Assembly (NCBI GenBank): GCA_041629655.1
Contig: JBFKMV010000137.1
Span: forward strand, 1 to 14,146
Reading direction: 5' to 3'
DNA length: 14,146 bases
Source of the DNA: JBFKMV01 sp041629655
GTDB lineage: Bacteria; Acidobacteriota; Polarisedimenticolia; Polarisedimenticolales; Polarisedimenticolaceae
Under the pieces are notes generated by a model. The model searched no databases. It was not told the origin of the DNA and saw only the letters and a list, made by a program, of their open reading frames with translations. Both the position numbers and the translations under genes were made by a program. This document shows positions 1-6,987 of the stretch, piece by piece; the first letter of the stretch is position 1, and each line of letters begins with the position of its first letter.

Positions 1-4
1 ACCT

Positions 5-1192
5 GTGAGCATGGCAACGAAGACCCAGCCGGACACCCTGGACTTCGACGAGACGCGCGCCCGCCTGGCGCGAGGCTCGGCCGAGGTGCTGCCGGAGATG
101 CGCCTGGCGCGGAGGCGCCGGGCCGAGCGGCAGCGCGACCGGATCGGCGACAAGCCCACGGCCGCGATCCTGCCGATCTACCTGCGCGAGATGGGCGCCA
201 CCCCGCTGATCGACGAGCATCAGGAGGTCGCGCTGGCCAAGGAGCTCCAGGAGGCGCGCCAGGCGATCGCCAAGCTCGCGCTCAAGCTCCCCAAGCAGTG
301 CAAGGAGCACACGCTGGGCGGCGACCTGTCGGGCCCCAGGCGTGGACGCGAGTGGCCGCTGGACGACATGGAGGAGTTCTACGCCAAGCTCATCCGCTAC
401 GGCCGCGAGTACAAGGAACCCAAGGTCACGGCGCTGGTGCGCGAGGCCAAGCAGCAGAAGCGGCACGTCAATCACGCGCGCGACGCGCTGATCCTGGCCA
501 ACCTGCGCCTGGTCGTGCACATCGCGAAGAAGTACCTGAACCACGGCATCACCTTCATGGACCTGATCCAGGAAGGCAACATCGGCCTGATGAAGGCGGT
601 GGAGAAGTTCGAGTACGAGCGCGGGAACAAGTTCTCGACCTACGCCTACTGGTGGATCAAGCAGGCCATCGAGCGGGCCATCGCGGACAAGGCGCGGATC
701 ATCCGCATCCCGGTGCACGTGAACGAGAAGATCAAGAAGATCGCCCGCGTGGCGCGTGAGCTGGCCGAGACCCTCGGCCGCAAGCCCACGCCGCAGGAGA
801 TCGCGCGCAAGCTCGGCATGCCGGTGGCCAAGGTCGAGGAGATCCTCGGCGTGGTCCAGGATCCGCAGGCGCTCGAGGACATGTCGGCGGACGACGACAG
901 CCCGGGCCTGCTGCGGTTCGTGGCCGACCCCAACGCTCCGGATCCGCTGGAGCGCACGGTCGATCGCGAGCTGCGGGAGAAGATCGAGAAGACGCTCAAG
1001 GTGCTCAACGCCCGCGAGGAGGAGATCATCCGCCTGCGGTTCGGCATCGGGCGGGACATGCCCTACACGCTGGAGGAGATCGGCCGCGTGATGGGCCTGT
1101 CGCGCGAGCGCGTGCGGCAGATCGAGGCGACGGCGCTGAAGAAGATCCAGTCCGCCGAGGACTGCTCGCACCTCAAGGAGTTCGTGAGCTAG
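5..1192 (+). CDS. RNA polymerase sigma-70 factor, group 1/2 (RpoD/RpoS-like)
   Basis: Primary-type sigma factor that gives RNA polymerase its promoter specificity; cytoplasmic. Residues about 52-90 form region 1.2 (YLREMG motif), 157-240 region 2 (DLIQEGNIGLMKAVEKF, then FSTYAYWWIKQAIERAIAD at 210-228 for promoter melting and -10 recognition), 241-320 region 3 and 330-395 region 4 with the HTH (TLEEIG...LSRERVRQIE). Region 1.1 is absent, and about 60 residues separate regions 1.2 and 2. E223 sits where E. coli RpoD has the -10-reading T440; RpoS also has Glu there. The C-terminus (HLKEFVS) is more RpoD-like, so I give no symbol. The start is GTG at 5 or ATG at 11; the frame is open to the window edge, so the true start could lie upstream. 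An intrinsic terminator follows. Family certain, subgroup not. Confidence 0.93.
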   Translation: MSMATKTQPDTLDFDETRARLARGSAEVLPEMRLARRRRAERQRDRIGDKPTAAILPIYLREMGATPLIDEHQEVALAKELQEARQAIAKLALKLPKQCKEHTLGGDLSGPRRGREWPLDDMEEFYAKLIRYGREYKEPKVTALVREAKQQKRHVNHARDALILANLRLVVHIAKKYLNHGITFMDLIQEGNIGLMKAVEKFEYERGNKFSTYAYWWIKQAIERAIADKARIIRIPVHVNEKIKKIARVARELAETLGRKPTPQEIARKLGMPVAKVEEILGVVQDPQALEDMSADDDSPGLLRFVADPNAPDPLERTVDRELREKIEKTLKVLNAREEEIIRLRFGIGRDMPYTLEEIGRVMGLSRERVRQIEATALKKIQSAEDCSHLKEFVS

Positions 1193-1235
1193 ACACCAGG
1201 TTCCGTATCCCCCCTTTCCACGGAATCGTTCTAGG

Positions 1236-1265
1236 AAGCCAGGGCCCCGGTCCTGGCTTTTTTTT
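1236..1265 (+). terminator. Intrinsic terminator of the sigma factor gene
   Basis: A perfect 8-bp stem, AAGCCAGG (1236-1243) with CCTGGCTT (1252-1259), closes an 8-base loop. It runs into eight T residues (1258-1265), the classic Rho-independent form for plus-strand transcription. A second, weaker inverted repeat, TTCCGT (1201-1206) with ACGGAA (1220-1225), lies between the stop codon and this hairpin. Read from the minus strand the hairpin has no T tract, so it should act in one direction only. Confidence 0.92.
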
Positions 1266-1286
1266 GTCGCGGCGCCGGGGGACCGC

Positions 1287-1880
1287 TCAGTGGCGGGACC
1301 TGCGCTGCGGGGCCGGCCGGGCCGGCCCGACTCGGGAGCCGTTGTGCGGCCGGTGGGCGGGCGGGCCCGGCACCGCGTCCTCGCCCTTCAGGTCGCTGAA
1401 CCGTCCGTGACCCGGACCGTGGATCCCGCGTCCGTCTCCGTGCGGAAGGCGCGGCGGCGCGGGCGGGCGGTGAGCGTGCCGGCCGAACCCGTGGAGATGC
1501 CGGAAACCCGGGAAGAAGGGTCGGAGACCGAACGGGGGAACGTACCGCGGCACCGCGATCACCGGCTCCGACAGCCGGTCCAGCCGCGCGCGCTCCAGCT
1601 CGTGGCGTCGGTCGGCGTCGATGCGGCGGTGCTGCCGGTCGAGGAACTCCTGGACCGCGTCCCAGCTTTCGGCGGCGACGGGTTCCGGCTCGGGCCGCCC
1701 CGCGTAGACCGCGTATTTCTCGAGATCGGCGTTGGTGTAGACGCGAACGGCGTCGCCCCGATCGGCCGGCACCGCGTCGGCCCACGAGGCGGAGTCGCCG
1801 CCTGCCTGGGCCAGCCCGGGTGTGGCCAGCAACAGCGCCAGCACCACCCCCACCACGGGTCCCCTCGCGCTTCCGACCAT
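1287..1880 (-). CDS. Small secreted protein with His/Pro/Gly-rich tail, unknown function
   Basis: Predicted 197-residue exported protein of no family I can name. The start is ATG at 1880-1878, chosen because GGAGGA lies 10 bases upstream (plus-strand 1891-1896) and because a Sec signal peptide follows at once (hydrophobic VVGVVLALLLATPG, likely cleavage after AQA at residue 26). The frame extends to 2027, but that part looks non-coding. Mature features are the motif VRVYTNADLEKY (45-56), of a YTNxDLE type I associate with secreted proteins of GC-rich diderms, a charged helical stretch (about 70-105) with many Arg, Asp and Glu, and then a tail from 112 on rich in Pro, Gly, Arg and His. There are ten His after residue 127, suggesting metal or polyanion binding (inference). 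It converges on the sigma gene and has its own upstream region. Function unknown. Confidence 0.72.
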   Translation of the reverse strand: MVGSARGPVVGVVLALLLATPGLAQAGGDSASWADAVPADRGDAVRVYTNADLEKYAVYAGRPEPEPVAAESWDAVQEFLDRQHRRIDADRRHELERARLDRLSEPVIAVPRYVPPFGLRPFFPGFRHLHGFGRHAHRPPAPPRLPHGDGRGIHGPGHGRFSDLKGEDAVPGPPAHRPHNGSRVGPARPAPQRRSRH

Positions 1881-1890
1881 GGCCCGGATG

Positions 1891-1896
1891 TCCTCC
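1891..1896 (-). promoter_or_regulatory. Ribosome binding site GGAGGA
   Basis: The minus strand reads GGAGGA followed by 10 bases and the ATG at 1880-1878. This Shine-Dalgarno match decides the start of the secreted protein over the longer open frame reaching 2027. Confidence 0.7.
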
Positions 1897-2313
1897 GCGA
1901 TACCGCCTCTCTGGAAGAGTACCCCGAGACGGCGCGGCCGACCACCGGCCCGCGCCGGGTGCTGAAGTCTTTTAAATAAAACTACTTGGGACAGCCACGC
2001 GAACGTTGCAAGTTGTGGAAATCCCATGACGCCCGGCGCTGCCCGATCCCGGCCGGGGCGTGTTCGAGGGACGGCCCGTCAACCCGTTGCAAAGGCTGAG
2101 GTTGTGGGTGAGGGTCGCGATCGCGTCGGCGCGGGCCGCGGCCCGGTCGATCCAAACTCCCGTAGATCCGTTCACAGGTTTTCCACACCGCCTCCGGGTG
2201 GCCCCGAACCGCCGGATCCGATTGAAAAAACACCGCGTTCGGGTCCGGGCCGCGGCAGATTCGCCGCACCGGATTCGCCCGGTGGGCCGCCCGGAACCCC
2301 CCGTGGAGTAATC

Positions 2314-2335
2314 TTCCGGCTACCACGTGCCGGAA
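2314..2335. repeat. 22-base palindrome upstream of the small Cys protein
   Basis: TTCCGGC (2314-2320) is perfectly repeated in inverse as GCCGGAA (2329-2335) with an 8-base centre containing most of CACGTG (2324-2329). It overlaps the end of a possible -10 (TAATCT, 2309-2314) and lies 58 bases before the ATG at 2394, a good position for an operator or a 5'-leader hairpin. GC-rich DNA yields such repeats by chance, so a regulatory role is only inferred. Confidence 0.35.
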
Positions 2336-2393
2336 CGGGTCGTACGCCGGGGGGTCGCGGCAACGAGCCGAGGCGTGGAGGAGCGCTTCGGAG

Positions 2394-2642
2394 ATGACGA
2401 TTTTCGAGCTGCGACGGGCGTACCACGACTCCCTGTCCAACATGCGGGCCTGGCTCGGCGACTCCGCGGTGTCCGGGCGCCTCACGGTGCTTGACCGCCT
2501 GTCGATCCTCGACGCCTGGCAACAGGAGATGGCCGAGTTCTTCGAGCGGCACGGCTACTGCTTCGCGTGCAGCCGCAAGACCGACCGTTGCCGTTGCGAG
2601 CACGCGGGGACCCCGATGGACTCGCGGAACCAGTTCCTCTGA
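2394..2642 (+). CDS. Small hypothetical protein with a Cys cluster
   Basis: An 82-residue protein I do not recognise. ATG at 2394 is preceded by GGAGGAG (2377-2383) at 10 bases, a strong Shine-Dalgarno, which is the main support for it being real. The N-terminal two thirds look helical and amphipathic. The C-terminal part carries C56, C59, C66, C68 and H70 (CxxC-x6-CxC-x-H), which could bind one zinc ion. There is no signal peptide or membrane segment, so it is probably cytoplasmic. It ends 14 bases before the acetyltransferase-like gene, so co-transcription is likely. A DNA-, RNA- or protein-binding zinc knuckle is a reasonable guess but not shown. Confidence 0.68.
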   Translation: MTIFELRRAYHDSLSNMRAWLGDSAVSGRLTVLDRLSILDAWQQEMAEFFERHGYCFACSRKTDRCRCEHAGTPMDSRNQFL

Positions 2643-2656
2643 CCTAACATGAACGC

Positions 2657-3637
2657 GTGCCGCGTCTGGCCATCGCCCGCAACTCCGACATCGACCTCAT
2701 CTGCCGGGAATCGCACGCGCTGTGGGGCGGCGGCTTGTCGCTCCGGGCCTACCGCGAGTTCTGGGACGAGCTGAGCGCGACGCCCTGGGCCCGCCGGCAC
2801 TTCAGCTTCAACGTCTGGCTCGACGAGCGCGACGTCGTGCTGTCGAGCTTCAAGCTCTACCGCCCGCGCGTCCGTTTCCTCGACCGTACCTGCCGCGCCT
2901 GCGTCATCGGTGCGGTGTTCACGCCCTCGGCCCAGCGTCGCCGCCGGCACGCGTTCCGGATGCTCCGGCTGGTGCTCGGCGAAGCCCGCCGGCGCGGAGA
3001 CGGCGTGGCGCTGCTGTTCTCCGATATCGGCACCGCCTACTACGGCGCGCTCGGCTTCAGGGCGCTGCCCGCGGAGGAGGTCTGGGGCCGGCTGCCGCGC
3101 GCGCCGCGGATCCCGGGTCAAGGCTGGGAGCTGCGTCGGCTCGGGCGCGAGGATCTCCCGGCCGTGGCCGCCATGCACGACGCGTGGTGCGCGGGACGCC
3201 GCCTGGCCGTGCTGCGCGATCTGGAGCACTGGGAGTTCTTGCGGGTCCGCGCGCTGGGCTTCTTCGACCGGCTCGGCAACCCCTCGCTGGTACCCGACTT
3301 CCGCCTGGCGTTGCGGGACGGCGAGCCGACGGGCTACCTGATCGCCGTCCGCGGGCCCGCCGAGTGGAGCGTCCGCGAGATCGGCGCCCGCGGCGGCGAC
3401 CCGCGGCTGATGGCGGACCTGCTGCGCGTGGGCGCCGCCGAGGCACGCCGCGACGGGATGCGCAAGCTCTACGCCTGGCTGCCCCGCTCGGTGACGCGCC
3501 ACCTCGACGAGTGGCGGCTCCGGCGCGGTCCGCGCAGTCGCGCGATCCCGATGCTGCTGCCGTTGGACGGCCCGGCGGACCTGACGCCCCTCGACGAACC
3601 GGAAGCGTCGTTCCTCCCGTACCAGGACCAGTTCTGA
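2657..3637 (+). CDS. GNAT-family N-acetyltransferase-like protein
   Basis: A 326-residue protein whose N-terminal half has a GNAT fold signature. There is a central strand ending in CVIGAVFTP (82-90), the acetyl-CoA pyrophosphate-binding loop region QRRRRHAFRMLRLVL (93-107), and the late strand and helix LLFSDIGTAYYGALGFRAL (119-137). YYGALGFR is the usual GNAT motif-B ending. Residues about 155-326 form a second, weaker domain that could be a degenerate GNAT repeat, as in two-domain Eis-like enzymes. Substrate unknown; cytoplasmic. The start is GTG at 2657, the first possible start after an in-frame TAA at 2645-2647, with no Shine-Dalgarno. It follows the small Cys protein by 14 bases and ends 22 bases before the lptD promoter. 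Family confident, function open. Confidence 0.8.
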   Translation: MPRLAIARNSDIDLICRESHALWGGGLSLRAYREFWDELSATPWARRHFSFNVWLDERDVVLSSFKLYRPRVRFLDRTCRACVIGAVFTPSAQRRRRHAFRMLRLVLGEARRRGDGVALLFSDIGTAYYGALGFRALPAEEVWGRLPRAPRIPGQGWELRRLGREDLPAVAAMHDAWCAGRRLAVLRDLEHWEFLRVRALGFFDRLGNPSLVPDFRLALRDGEPTGYLIAVRGPAEWSVREIGARGGDPRLMADLLRVGAAEARRDGMRKLYAWLPRSVTRHLDEWRLRRGPRSRAIPMLLPLDGPADLTPLDEPEASFLPYQDQF

Positions 3638-3659
3638 TCGCGCCCCGCAGCGCGCCGTG

Positions 3660-3687
3660 TTGACAGGGTACGGGCCCCGGATAAACT
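3660..3687 (+). promoter_or_regulatory. Sigma-70-type promoter of the lptD operon
   Basis: A perfect -35 TTGACA (3660-3665), a 16-base spacer and a -10 TAAACT (3682-3687) place transcription start near 3694. This leaves a leader of only about 11 bases before the lptD ATG, just enough for the GGAG at 3694-3697. It starts 22 bases after the previous stop codon. No boxes of this quality turned up elsewhere in the window apart from those at 8070. Confidence 0.7.
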
Positions 3688-3704
3688 GGCCTCGGAGCCC
3701 GTTG

Positions 3705-6098
3705 ATGTTGCATTGCCGGCGACGCCTCCTCCGCAACACACCGTTGGTACCGTTGCTCACGCTGCTCGCGATGTGCGGCGCGCTCGCCACGTCGACGCCA
3801 GCGTGGTCGCGTCCCGCCGCGGCGCCTGTTCGGGCCGAGTCGCGCAAGGCGCTGCCCGGGGGCATCGAACTGGTGGCCGACCGGATCGAGGAGAATACGC
3901 AGGAAGGGCGCGTGATCCTCGAGGGATCGGTGACCCTGACCTGGCAGGGGGCGCGGATCCAGGCCGACCGTCTCACCGTGACGGCACGGCGCTGGGTCGA
4001 GGCCGAGGGCCACGTGCTGCTGGTGTGGCTGGACAACCGCATCGCGGGCACGCGTCTGACCTACGATCTCGAGGAGGACCGCGGGACGATCGAGAACGCG
4101 ATCGGCCAGGTCCAGTCCGAGTTCGTGTTCTGGGCCAAGCGGGCCGAGAAGATCGGCGCGGACAAGGTGCACCTGGAGTCCGCGACGGTCACGACCTGCA
4201 CGCAGCCGGTGCCCTACTGGTCGTTCTCGGTCTCCAGCGCCAACATCCGCGTCGACCGCTACGCGCACATGCTCAACGTGCGGCTCAAGACGGGCAACTT
4301 CCCCGTGCTGTACCTGCCGTACCTGATCTGGCCGGTCAAGCAGGACCGCGCGTTCGGACTGTTGCTGCCCGAGATCCGCACCACCCGGCTGCGCGGACGC
4401 GTGATCAGCCAGGAGCTGTTCATCCCGATCGGCCGCAGCGCCGACCTGACGCTGCTCGGCCGCTTCTACACCGAGGCCGGCTTCGGGGCCGGCGGAACGC
4501 TGCGCGTGATTCCCAACGCGCAGGGCCGCGCGGAGCTGACCGGTTTCTACATCCGTGACGAGCTGGCCGGCTCGACCGGCGTGCCGGACTGCCCGCTGGA
4601 CAAGCCCTGCGGCCGCTACCGCGCGACCTACCGCCAGACCCAGAACTTCCGCAACGGGTTCCGGATGGTCGCCGACATCAACCTGGTCAGCGACTTCAGC
4701 TACTTCAACGATTTCGAGCGCGAGCTGAACCTCGTCTCGTCACCGACGATCCTGGCCCGGCTGGAGTTCTCGCGCAACGGACGCTGGACCAGCCTCAACG
4801 TGCGCGAGATGCGCCGCGAGCAGCTGTTTTCGGGCGGCGTGGCGCTGGTCCAGCAGACCTTCCCCGAGATCGAGTGGCGTGGGCGCAGCCGCCGGCTGGG
4901 CAAGACGCCGTTGTATCTGAGCTTCGAGTCATCGGCCGCGTCGATCCAGCAGCGCGGCCGGCAACAGAACGCCCCGATCGACGCCGACTACCTGCGCGGA
5001 GACTTCTTCCCCGAGCTGTCGGCGCCGATCTCGCCGGTGCCGTGGCTCGACATCACGCCTCGCGTGTCCTCCCGTATCACGCATTACACCCAGCAACAAC
5101 GACTGTTCACCGACCCCGACAACCGACAGCAGCGCGAGGTGCTGGACCGCGGGGTCACGCGAACGTTGTTCGGCGCCGGGCTGGAGATCGTGGGCCCCAA
5201 GTTCTTCAGGATCTACGACACGCCGAACAGCCGGTTCTCGAAACGGTACAAGCACACCTTCGAGCCCAACCTGAGCTACGGCTTTCTCGAGACCTTCGAA
5301 CGCCTCGAAGACCTGTTGATCTTCGACGAGGTCGACCGGTTCAACGGCTCCGGCGCCTCGATGGCCTACGGGATCCGCTCGCGGCTGTTCGCCAAGCGTC
5401 CGCGCTCGACCGCCCCGTCGCGGGGGGCCGGGGCGACGCCGATCATCCTGCCCGGCGAGTCGCCGGCCCCGGCCGAGCCGGGCAGCGACCCGGACGCGGC
5501 GGCCGGGACGCCCAAGGGGCCCGCCGAGGGGGAGCCGGTCGAGATCGCGACCCTGGAGCTGCGCCAGAGCCGCTCCTTCGAGCGCGACCTCAGCATTGCC
5601 GACGTCGACGGCGACGGGATGATCCAGGACGACGAGAGCACCCCGTACTCGCCGATCCAGCTGTTCGGCCGCTTCAACCCGTCTCACGCCTTGAGCCTGG
5701 ACGTGCGAAGCACCTACGACATCCTGTTCGACCGGGTCAGCGACGTGGCGGTTTCGGGGATGCTGCGCAAACAGCTCGCCCGGGTGCGGGTGTCACTCGT
5801 CCACCGCGAGGGGCTGCTGGCCGGCACCCGGGACGACACCCAGTTCCGTCTCGGGACGGGGCTCAGCCTGTTCCGCAACAAGCTCCAGGTCAACCTGGAG
5901 GGTTCCTACGACGCCAACCCCGCCGAGGGTCAGGCGCGCATCCCGGACCGGCGGTGGCGTGTGACCTACGCGACCCAGTGCTGCACGTTCCTGGTCGAGA
6001 AGCTGAATCGCAACTTCTCCGCGCTCGAGCCGCGCCGCGACATCTATTTCCGCATCGACCTGCGCGGCGTGGGCAAGCTGCTCGACACCTCGTTCTGA
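3705..6098 (+). CDS. lptD: LPS-assembly protein LptD (OstA/Imp)
   Basis: Outer-membrane beta-barrel that, with LptE, inserts lipopolysaccharide into the outer leaflet. At 797 residues it is close to E. coli LptD. ATG at 3705 is chosen over the GTG at 3657 because GGAG lies 7 bases upstream, the promoter lies between the two, and a signal peptide follows (hydrophobic 12-29, AW at 33-34). Residues about 52-150 are the OstA/LptA-like jellyroll that receives LPS (GIELVADRIEENTQEGRVIL). Next come the LptD signatures TCTQPVPYWSFSVSSANI (164-181) and NFPVLYLPYLIWPVKQDRAF (198-217), and then the barrel. C165 and the vicinal pair C759-C760 match the inter-domain disulfide cysteines of E. coli; the extra N-terminal one (C31 there) has no counterpart in the mature protein. 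Odd features are a Pro/Ala/Gly-rich insertion (about 564-612) and an EF-hand loop at 633-644. Confidence 0.95.
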   Translation: MLHCRRRLLRNTPLVPLLTLLAMCGALATSTPAWSRPAAAPVRAESRKALPGGIELVADRIEENTQEGRVILEGSVTLTWQGARIQADRLTVTARRWVEAEGHVLLVWLDNRIAGTRLTYDLEEDRGTIENAIGQVQSEFVFWAKRAEKIGADKVHLESATVTTCTQPVPYWSFSVSSANIRVDRYAHMLNVRLKTGNFPVLYLPYLIWPVKQDRAFGLLLPEIRTTRLRGRVISQELFIPIGRSADLTLLGRFYTEAGFGAGGTLRVIPNAQGRAELTGFYIRDELAGSTGVPDCPLDKPCGRYRATYRQTQNFRNGFRMVADINLVSDFSYFNDFERELNLVSSPTILARLEFSRNGRWTSLNVREMRREQLFSGGVALVQQTFPEIEWRGRSRRLGKTPLYLSFESSAASIQQRGRQQNAPIDADYLRGDFFPELSAPISPVPWLDITPRVSSRITHYTQQQRLFTDPDNRQQREVLDRGVTRTLFGAGLEIVGPKFFRIYDTPNSRFSKRYKHTFEPNLSYGFLETFERLEDLLIFDEVDRFNGSGASMAYGIRSRLFAKRPRSTAPSRGAGATPIILPGESPAPAEPGSDPDAAAGTPKGPAEGEPVEIATLELRQSRSFERDLSIADVDGDGMIQDDESTPYSPIQLFGRFNPSHALSLDVRSTYDILFDRVSDVAVSGMLRKQLARVRVSLVHREGLLAGTRDDTQFRLGTGLSLFRNKLQVNLEGSYDANPAEGQARIPDRRWRVTYATQCCTFLVEKLNRNFSALEPRRDIYFRIDLRGVGKLLDTSF

Positions 6099-6114
6099 TA
6101 GCGTGCGGTTGCCG

Positions 6115-6987
6115 ATGCGTCCCGAGCCCCTCATCGTCGTGATCGGTGCCGGCGGCATGCTCGGCCGGGCGTTGCTGTCGGTGCTCCGCGCGCGCGGGCT
6201 GCGCCACGAGGGAGTGACGCGCCGCGAGCTCGACTTGGCGCGGCTCGAGACGATCGAGCCCGCGCTGGCCCGGCTGCGTCCGACGGCGGTGATCAATGCC
6301 GCGAGCTTCACCGACGTCAACGCTGCGGAGCTGCCGGAGCGCCGCGAGGAGGCGTTCCGGATCAACCGCGACGCGGCGGGCTCGATCGCGGGCGCCTGCG
6401 CGCGGCTGGGAGTGCCGCTGGCGCACGTCTCCACCGACTACGTGTTCGACGGACGGCGGCGGCGACCCTACCGCGAAGACGATCCGACCGGGGCGCTCCA
6501 GGTCTACGGCCTGTCCAAGCTCGAGGGAGAGGGCGTGGTCCGCGACGAGCATCCGGCGGCGCTGGTCGCCCGCACCTCGACGCTGTACGGCCCCGGCGAG
6601 CGCGAGCGACCGCACTACGTGGACGCGATCCTGCGCCAGGCCGAGCGACGCGACGAGCTGTCGGTGGTGGAGCTTCCCGTCTCGTCGCCGACGTCGACCC
6701 CCGATCTGGCCCTCGCGCTGCTGGACCTGCTGGAACGCGGGGCGAGCGGCATCGTCCACACCGTCAACGACGGCTGGTGCAGCCGGCTGGAGCTGGCTCG
6801 CGCGATCGTCGAGGAGTCCGGTCACGCCGGACGGGTCCGCATCGCCGTGCGGCCCGACCCCGGCAGCGGACCGGCGCGGCCGGCGTTCTCCGCGCTCGAC
6901 ACCTCGCGGCTGGCCGCATTGCTGGGGCGTCCGATGCGGCCCTGGCGCGAAGCGCTTCGCTCGTACCTCCGCGGGGCGCGCGAATGA
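6115..6987 (+). CDS. dTDP-4-dehydrorhamnose reductase (RmlD-like)
   Basis: Extended short-chain dehydrogenase of the RmlD subfamily, which reduces dTDP-4-keto-L-rhamnose to dTDP-L-rhamnose with NAD(P)H; cytoplasmic. The 290 residues show the Rossmann motif GAGGMLG (11-17), VINAASFTDVNAAE (59-72), the RmlD-typical STDYVFDG (106-113), and the catalytic pair Y131 and K135 in YGLSK. Normal length. The start is uncertain: ATG at 6115 fits the family N-terminus, while GTG at 6103 would add four residues, and neither has a clear Shine-Dalgarno. It follows lptD by 16 bases and overlaps the next gene by ATGA, so it is in the lptD operon. No other rml genes are in view, so a different sugar substrate (for example in O-antigen or glycolipid synthesis) is possible. 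Confidence 0.86.
   Translation: MRPEPLIVVIGAGGMLGRALLSVLRARGLRHEGVTRRELDLARLETIEPALARLRPTAVINAASFTDVNAAELPERREEAFRINRDAAGSIAGACARLGVPLAHVSTDYVFDGRRRRPYREDDPTGALQVYGLSKLEGEGVVRDEHPAALVARTSTLYGPGERERPHYVDAILRQAERRDELSVVELPVSSPTSTPDLALALLDLLERGASGIVHTVNDGWCSRLELARAIVEESGHAGRVRIAVRPDPGSGPARPAFSALDTSRLAALLGRPMRPWREALRSYLRGARE

Larger units (their letters stand above)
1881..2393. other. Intergenic region between divergent genes
   Basis: I see no convincing gene in these 513 bases. The open frames here have biased shadow-like composition (Arg/Pro-rich) and no ribosome binding site. It separates two divergently read genes and must hold both their promoters. Visible elements are an AT-rich island at 1969-1984 (TTTTAAATAAAA), the likeliest promoter core for the minus-strand gene although no clean -35/-10 pair is found; a short A run at 2225-2230; a possible -10 (TAATCT, 2309-2314); and a 22-base palindrome at 2314-2335. 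Confidence 0.55.

Noticed and set aside
1290..1979. Plus-strand open frame of 229 residues opposite the secreted protein
   Set aside because: No signal, motif or Shine-Dalgarno. The minus strand has a signal peptide and GGAGGA at the right distance.
2012..2189. Two DnaA-box-like sequences (near 2012-2020, minus strand, and TTTTCCACA at 2181-2189) suggesting an origin
   Set aside because: Neither is a perfect TTATCCACA, there are only two, and no dnaA, dnaN or AT-rich unwinding region is present; chance matches are likely.
1982..2485. Minus-strand open frame of 167 residues across the intergenic region
   Set aside because: It has no ribosome binding site and Arg/Pro-rich shadow composition. 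It overlaps the well-supported start of the 82-residue gene in antisense.
3657..3704. Longer lptD start at GTG 3657
   Set aside because: It would place the start upstream of the promoter's expected transcription start, without a Shine-Dalgarno, and in front of the signal peptide.
3721..3800. Lipoprotein signal in LptD (Cys24 in LAMCG)
   Set aside because: The residue before Cys is Met, which does not fit a lipobox. LptD is an outer-membrane barrel with an ordinary signal peptide.
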